Shown here: one piece after another, positions 61,601-64,000 of the stretch
How the letters are laid out: each line of letters begins with the position of its first letter
How positions within the stretch are numbered: the stretch's first letter is position 1
From: Owenia fusiformis
Taxonomy: Eukaryota; Annelida; Polychaeta; Sabellida; Oweniidae
Length of the DNA: 64,000 nucleotides
Reading direction: 5' to 3'
Assembly: GCA_903813345.2 (NCBI GenBank)
Contig: CAIIXF020000003.1
Location: forward strand, 19,546,931 to 19,610,930
Position numbers and translations under genes: made by a program
Notes under the pieces: generated by a model
Seen by the model: the letters and a program-made list of their open reading frames with translations, nothing else
Databases searched by the model: none
Told to the model about the DNA's origin: nothing

Positions 61601-62670
61601 GGCATTGCTTTTAGCTTAGCGCTCTTTAAAGCCCAGTTTTATATGTTGATAAACAAAAATTTAAAACTTCCTGTTTACATGTGATAATATGGTCCTTTCT
61701 CTTGTTGCATCCCCCAAAAATACAAAGAAGTTGAACCATCTTCATCTTGGCCTGACAGTCTTTCATTTATCTGATATGTATAATTCTTGCTGCTCCCTTT
61801 TGTGCTTTTAACAAAGCTTTCTTTAAGATGCATTTTTGTGAAACTGATACAAGAGAAGTAAAAAAGTGGGAACGGAATACCATGGTGACTGAACCCTCCT
61901 TCAGTCATTACTGAACTGATATAATTTCATTTTTCATGTAGACCTATTCATCCCATACTTGGACGTGCTTCAGTTTCATAAAGTAGATTTGTAAAAACTT
62001 TATATAAACTTAACTTTATCAGTGGGCAGATTATACCTTTACATTTTTTAATAAACAGGAAAATTCATCTACCCTCAGGACCTACAGCTCTTGGGCAGGT
62101 GTAATATTGGCCAGGCAGATTATACCTTTATATCCCAGCCTGAGATGAGCAGGCTGATATATTATATTCCTGTTGATAATCAATGAATGGAGAATATAAA
62201 TGTGGATGAATATCTTAATAAACAGGAAAACTCATCTACCCTCAGGACCTACAGCTCTTGGGCAGGTGTAATATTGGCCTCGTGATAACCCCAATATCCT
62301 GACCCTCATAATCTCTATATATCTCTACAACATCTTAGAAAATACAGGTGTAAAATCGATCATATTTTGTAAGATGTCTTGTAGTTTACTCAGCATAATA
62401 TTTCTAAAAAATTTCACTCGAGATGTCTTGGAATACTGTGTGTATGCTACATGTAGTGTAAATTCCTGGCTACTATTATGAAAACTTTTCCTGTACTTTT
62501 TCATTCGCATCATTTTATCTCCCATTGACTGACAATATGAGAGTACATGTTAATACATTCTTAATGATATATAAGAAAAGTGACACTCACGTGTACTTGG
62601 CTACAGGTGACAACATTCAGTTCTTCCAAGCTTAAAGGATGCTCTGGGTCATTGATGTCACGGATCAAAT
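40650..62670 (-). CDS. CIAO2B: CIAO2B (MIP18/FAM96B), cytosolic Fe-S assembly targeting factor; first exon(s) beyond window
   Basis: Subunit of the CIA targeting complex (with CIAO1 and MMS19) that delivers Fe-S clusters to cytosolic and nuclear proteins. Exons visible: 62591-62670, 42033-42158, 41099-41144, 40650-40750, all in phase. They carry [20 protein letters not shown], then [20 protein letters not shown], the PGTHASEDA block, and [20 protein letters not shown] up to a stop at 40650. This covers about 117 of the usual 163 residues. The reactive Cys of the DUF59 fold (PHCSM) is present. The N-terminal exon was not found before 64000. The intron 42159-62590 is 20.4 kb, against 0.35 and 0.9 kb for the others, and holds two secreted-protein genes on the opposite strand. 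Confidence 0.96.
41184..41349 (+). repeat. Short interspersed repeat, copy 4
   Basis: About 165 bp in a CIAO2B intron. It is the clearest member of the family: CAAGGCATTAAGATGCAAAA, TGTCACCACCTGCCATTTG, ACCAACCACCAACCAC, CACAAAAAGTTGGAGACTAT, then GGAGACATAAAA. Confidence 0.75.
41696..41787 (+). repeat. Short interspersed repeat, copy 5 (shortened)
   Basis: CAAGGCATTAACATGCAA runs directly into the CAAACACC words and AAAAAGTTGGAGACTTTAAC. The TGTCACCACC and TTTGTTACAG section is deleted. It lies 350 bp from copy 4. Confidence 0.7.
42533..42625 (+). repeat. Minisatellite of about 20-bp units
   Basis: Five diverged units built on TATACAACTCCTG, spaced about 20 bp apart. It lies next to the palindrome at 42676. 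Confidence 0.7.
42676..42818. repeat. 143-bp palindrome
   Basis: The left arm ATAATGGTTGATTCTGTATA and the right arm TATACGGAATCAACCATTAT are inverted. Pairing continues inward through GTATATGATATATTCAC / GTGAATATATCATATAC. It is flanked by direct repeats of AAAATGATTTTAAAATCCCA (near 42313 and 42846). A foldback element is likely. Confidence 0.85.
43004..44252 (-). mobile_element. Transib-like non-autonomous transposon, copy 2 (complete)
   Basis: 1249 bp, inverted relative to copy 1. Ends CACGGTG and CATCGTG; 5-bp duplication TAATA at 42999-43003 and 44253-44257. It has the same internal modules (for example AGGCGCGCAGTTTG at 43800) and no transposase frame. It lies in the long CIAO2B intron. 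Confidence 0.87.
44331..44548. mobile_element. Mariner-type MITE
   Basis: 218 bp with ends CAGGGTGGCCAAAAAA / TTTTTTTGGCCCACCCTG and a TA on each side. Solitary similar ends occur at 11182, 25611 and 38060. Confidence 0.85.
44660..46020. repeat. Upstream part of a segmental duplication, unit 1
   Basis: Blocks here recur in the same order before the second secreted-protein gene (about 50830-52400). Examples are CCAAATATGGTGTTTTTATC, AAACTAATGAGATAAA and ATAGAACAAAAA...AAAGAGTTT. This shows that the gene pair arose by tandem duplication of a segment including the promoter. Confidence 0.75.
46032..46038 (+). promoter_or_regulatory. TATA box of secreted-protein gene 1
   Basis: TATATAA 104 bp before the ATG, preceded by the conserved word GGTCCCCAG. 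Gene 2 has the same box, word and spacing. A start of transcription about 30 bp downstream is expected. Confidence 0.7.
46136..48438 (+). CDS. Secreted protein of unknown family with paired histidine motifs, copy 1
   Basis: 664 residues from two exons: 46136-46138, which is only the ATG (ATG|GTAGGT), and 46447-48438. The join gives a signal peptide, [18 protein letters not shown], with cleavage expected near residues 18-20; without the ATG exon the long frame has no suitable start. Visible marks are an N-terminal HVHTGG...HEH pair (His 72-84), a central block with a CRRRKC pair, the motif [16 protein letters not shown], and a C-terminal GPHVH (598-600)...AAGHTH (628-630) pair followed by CWDGHG. 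Six Cys in the mature part suggest disulfides. I do not recognise the family. The His pairs suggest metal binding, and the C-terminal HVH-x27-HTH layout recalls short bacterial secreted modules; both are inference. The gene is nested antisense in the CIAO2B intron. Its 3' UTR carries a MITE. Confidence 0.9.
48796..49201. mobile_element. TTAA-flanked foldback MITE, copy B
   Basis: 406 bp with TTAA at 48792-48795 and 49202-49205 and arms matching copy A (ATAACATTTTGGGAAAAAAT, TATTTTCTGGTACAAATTAA). It lies in the 3' UTR of secreted gene 1 and is absent from the matching place in gene 2, so it inserted after the duplication or was lost in gene 2. Confidence 0.87.
49517..49522 (+). terminator. 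Candidate polyadenylation signal, secreted gene 1
   Basis: AATAAA in the block CGATTATAAAATAAACAC / GTGATAATAAAATGAACAC that is conserved downstream of both paralogues; conservation is the main argument. Confidence 0.5.
49560..50820. other. Spacer between the two duplicated units
   Basis: AT-rich DNA with no supported frame and no clear repeat apart from a half-site TTGAAAGCCCATGA near 50693. It is part of the CIAO2B intron. Confidence 0.5.
50830..52390. repeat. Upstream part of a segmental duplication, unit 2
   Basis: Collinear with 44660-46020: CCAAATATGGTGCTTTTATC, AAACTAATGAGATAAA and ATAGAACAAAAAGTAAAGAG. A hairpin ACATGGGCTT-GTTG-AAAGCCCATGT lies at about 52303-52325. Confidence 0.75.
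52395..52401 (+). promoter_or_regulatory. TATA box of secreted-protein gene 2
   Basis: TATATAA 104 bp before the ATG at 52499, with GGTCCCCAG just upstream, identical in spacing to gene 1. Confidence 0.7.
52499..61069 (+). CDS. Secreted protein of unknown family with paired histidine motifs, copy 2
   Basis: 663 residues: ATG-only exon 52499-52501 (ATG|GTAAGT) and main exon 59081-61069. It is a close paralogue of the gene at 46136, collinear throughout with mostly conservative substitutions and one residue fewer near GPHVH. Signal peptide [24 protein letters not shown]...[23 protein letters not shown]...AAGHTH and CWDGHG are all kept, so both copies appear to be under constraint. The intron is 6.6 kb here against 308 bp in copy 1, enlarged by the insertions listed at 54195-58746. 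The 5' leader and TATA region match copy 1. Function unknown; an extracellular, possibly metal-binding role is inferred. Confidence 0.88.
54195..54522. mobile_element. GC-rich foldback element with G/C runs
   Basis: Inverted ends TGGCGGATTAGGGG / CCCAGATCCACCCCTGC near TACA/TGTA. The body is full of GGGCC, GGCCTT and long G, C and A runs. It inserted into a unit of the 157-bp array. Confidence 0.6.
56141..57232. mobile_element. 1.1-kb element with internal tandem duplication
   Basis: Ends ATCCCAACGAAC / GTTCGTTGGGAT are inverted. Two units about 442 bp apart (starting near 56235 and 56677) share AGACGGCCATTTTGAATTTT and GAGGCTCGAATCAGAAAAAA. The short frames at 56349 and 56791 are copies of each other but look like neither a known protein nor a constrained one. 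Confidence 0.65.
57761..58746. mobile_element. 986-bp element with about 75-bp terminal inverted repeats and 11-bp duplication
   Basis: Ends GGTTTGTGTAAAAAACTGGG and (inverted) GGTTTGTGTAAAAAACCGGG, continuing through GTGACCGGGTA and CGTTCCTAGCAGGGTTA. Flanks CATGTAACTAG (57750-57760) and CATTTAACTAG (58747-58757) differ at one base. Long inverted repeats with a 9-11 bp duplication suggest a Mutator-like element. The interior has diverged repeats about 240 bp apart (GTCACGTTTTG at 57891 and 58126). Confidence 0.82.
61245..61332 (+). repeat. CCAA/CAAT microsatellite
   Basis: About 85 bp of CCAA and TCAA units in the 3' UTR of secreted gene 2. Gene 1 has only a short CCAACCAACC at the same place, so it expanded after the duplication. 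Confidence 0.9.
61510..61515 (+). terminator. Candidate polyadenylation signal, secreted gene 2
   Basis: AATAAA at the position matching the signal after gene 1. Confidence 0.5.
61560..62590. other. CIAO2B intron, right end
   Basis: No gene. A block of about 60 bp (AAACAGGAAAACTCATCTACC, TCAGGACCTACAGCTCTTGG) occurs twice, near 62052 and 62219, separated by about 167 bp, a tandem duplication. Confidence 0.5.
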
Positions 62671-63019
62671 CTGGATGCAGTTAAGGTGACTTAAAATTGA
62701 TAGATTCCACCACTAATTTTAGTTCAAACATACAAAGTACATGAAAATGAAGTTTTTTGATTATTGCAATCACTTGTGAGACATTGAAATTATCAATATT
62801 TAAAATAACAATATCAATGTTTAAAAACATAAGTCATATGCAGTTTGAGATAGCAGATACTTTTGTGACTTGGGGGGGGGGGGGCGCTGTTTCAGAGGGA
62901 TGTTAGAATCAATTGAGGTAAGGAACATGTGTTTAGCTTATGCCGAAAATTATTTTGAAGTACAATGGAGGGTTCAATTACAGCAAGTCCTTTTTGGTCC
63001 TTTGTGGGGTTCATTGGAC

Positions 63020-63061
63020 ATCCTCACACTCAGGTATATAATATGTACTGAGTGTGAGGAT
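63020..63061. repeat. 14-bp perfect hairpin
   Basis: ATCCTCACACTCAG and its exact inverse CTGAGTGTGAGGAT around a 14-nt AT-rich loop. It is not linked to a terminator or gene here. Confidence 0.7.
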
Positions 63062-63170
63062 CGATGCCAAAAGAATCACAGGGAGCTTAATACACTGTTC
63101 GGTAGTTTTCAGCGCAATGGACCAATAGGTCTACAATGTTTATGAAATCCGAAATGCAATAGATGCTATA

Positions 63171-63406
63171 AAGTGCTGACCATAAATAAATGACACCTGG
63201 ATTTTCTATCATCATTCCCAGATATGGTGATTTGAGACTTCATACTTTCCAATCATGTCTAGATTCACATCCCTTAAGTTTTGTATATTTTACATTTTGT
63301 ATACTCTCATCCGCTTATGCATAGCCTCTTGAAAATTCACTTCTTTTTAACATGGGAAATCCTCACTCCAGCAAATCCAGGTGTCATTTATTTATGGAGA
63401 GCACTG
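63171..63406. mobile_element. 236-bp MITE with about 35-bp inverted ends
   Basis: Left AAGTGCTGACCATAAATAAA TGACACCTGGATTT; the right end is its inverse, ending GGAGAGCACTG. TA lies on both sides (63169-63170, 63407-63408), as in Tc1/mariner derivatives. Confidence 0.8.
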
Positions 63407-63410
63407 TAGG

Positions 63411-64000
63411 CACGGTGCCCATGTCAAGCTGCGCGCCTACTTAGGCGCGCAGTTTGTTTCGATCACAAACTGCGTGCCTAACAACATTGCATCATTTAAG
63501 TTGGAGTCTGTATTTTGAAACGTAATTTAAAGACATTTATCCTGCATTGTTTTCTTGTTCAATGCGTTCATTCTGTGGCGATTGTACGAATCTTGCAAAT
63601 ACTAGCAAAAACTATGTGCAAATGAATCTAAGTTTTAAAACATAAGCAGATTAATGGCATTTTCGTTACTGATTTAACAGGAATTTATACGTAAATCGAT
63701 CTAGTACTTTAAACATAAATGACGAATACTTTAGACTCGTTTTATATTTAATTCCTTACGCATTTATCATGTATAATTCAAAATATTTCGAGATAAAACA
63801 GATAATCAGGAGATTGAAAAGAAATAAACCACAAACTGCGCGCCTATTTTAGCCAGAAATTACAAACTGTGCGCATACACTATTAAAACTGCATATTATC
63901 ATTGGAATTTCTACAGAGGCACGTGTAGGACTGGTGTTTTTCATATAGCTTTGGAAATTTTGTTTTATCATCAGATTTTATGAGATTTTCATATTGAAAG
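63411..64000 (-). mobile_element. Transib-like transposon, copy 3 (cut by window edge)
   Basis: Begins CACGGTGCCCATGTCAAGC and is nearly identical to copy 2 over the 590 bases visible, with internal deletions and additions of a few bases. The right end and target duplication lie outside the window. High similarity to copy 2 suggests fairly recent activity. Confidence 0.85.

Noticed and set aside
62870-63145. 91-codon + strand frame starting after a G run
   Set aside because: It spans a simple hairpin and no family resemblance was seen; it does not match the missing CIAO2B first exon, which should be on the minus strand.
63411-64000. Considered as a possible CIAO2B 5' exon region
   Set aside because: The whole stretch matches copy 2 of the Transib-like element, so it is transposon, not exon.

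Overview
The window is eukaryotic, from an invertebrate animal. The evidence is spliced genes with GT-AG introns, introns of up to about 20 kb, AT-rich DNA, and a dense load of short DNA-transposon relics. The metazoan orthologues are VPS9D1, CIAO2B and ANKAR. I cannot fix the species; a marine lophotrochozoan such as a mollusc is a guess from the repeat style and the Crypton-like fragment.

Layout. 384-5128 (-): N-terminal 514 codons, in eight exons, of a type II membrane M1 aminopeptidase whose 3' half lies beyond the left edge. 9725-27743 (-): a complete ten-exon VPS9D1 gene whose exons sum to exactly 760 codons and keep the VPS9 Rab-GEF catalytic residues. Its roughly 9.1 kb third intron holds an intronless TRPV-like channel on the opposite strand (18458-20668) and a Crypton-like ORF fragment capped by a long hairpin. 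27744-27893: a short head-to-head interval, then a candidate first exon. 31202-36466 (+): an ANKAR-like ankyrin/armadillo protein in six exons. 40650-62670 (-): CIAO2B (MIP18), missing only its first exon(s). Its 20.4 kb intron contains, on the opposite strand, two tandemly duplicated genes for about 664-residue secreted proteins that I do not recognise (46136-48438 and 52499-61069). In both, the first coding exon is just the ATG.

Mobile DNA fills most of the rest. There are three copies of a 1.2 kb element with CACGGTG ends and 5-bp target duplications (Transib/RSS-like). Two copies of a TTAA-flanked foldback element occur, one inserted cleanly into the end of a decayed mariner. Others are a pogo-like MITE family, a 986-bp element with long terminal repeats and an 11-bp duplication, a 374-bp element with a perfect 9-bp duplication, a CpG-rich CGGCCG-studded element, a five-copy short repeat, several large palindromes, and a tRNA-Ala-like pseudogene with two SINE-like fragments.

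The genes do not form a pathway. The main architectural theme is nesting: + strand genes with little or no intron structure sit inside long introns of - strand genes. The main novelty candidate is the duplicated secreted protein with paired histidine motifs. All exon joins were inferred by eye from splice sites, reading-frame phase and remembered family similarity; no search was run.
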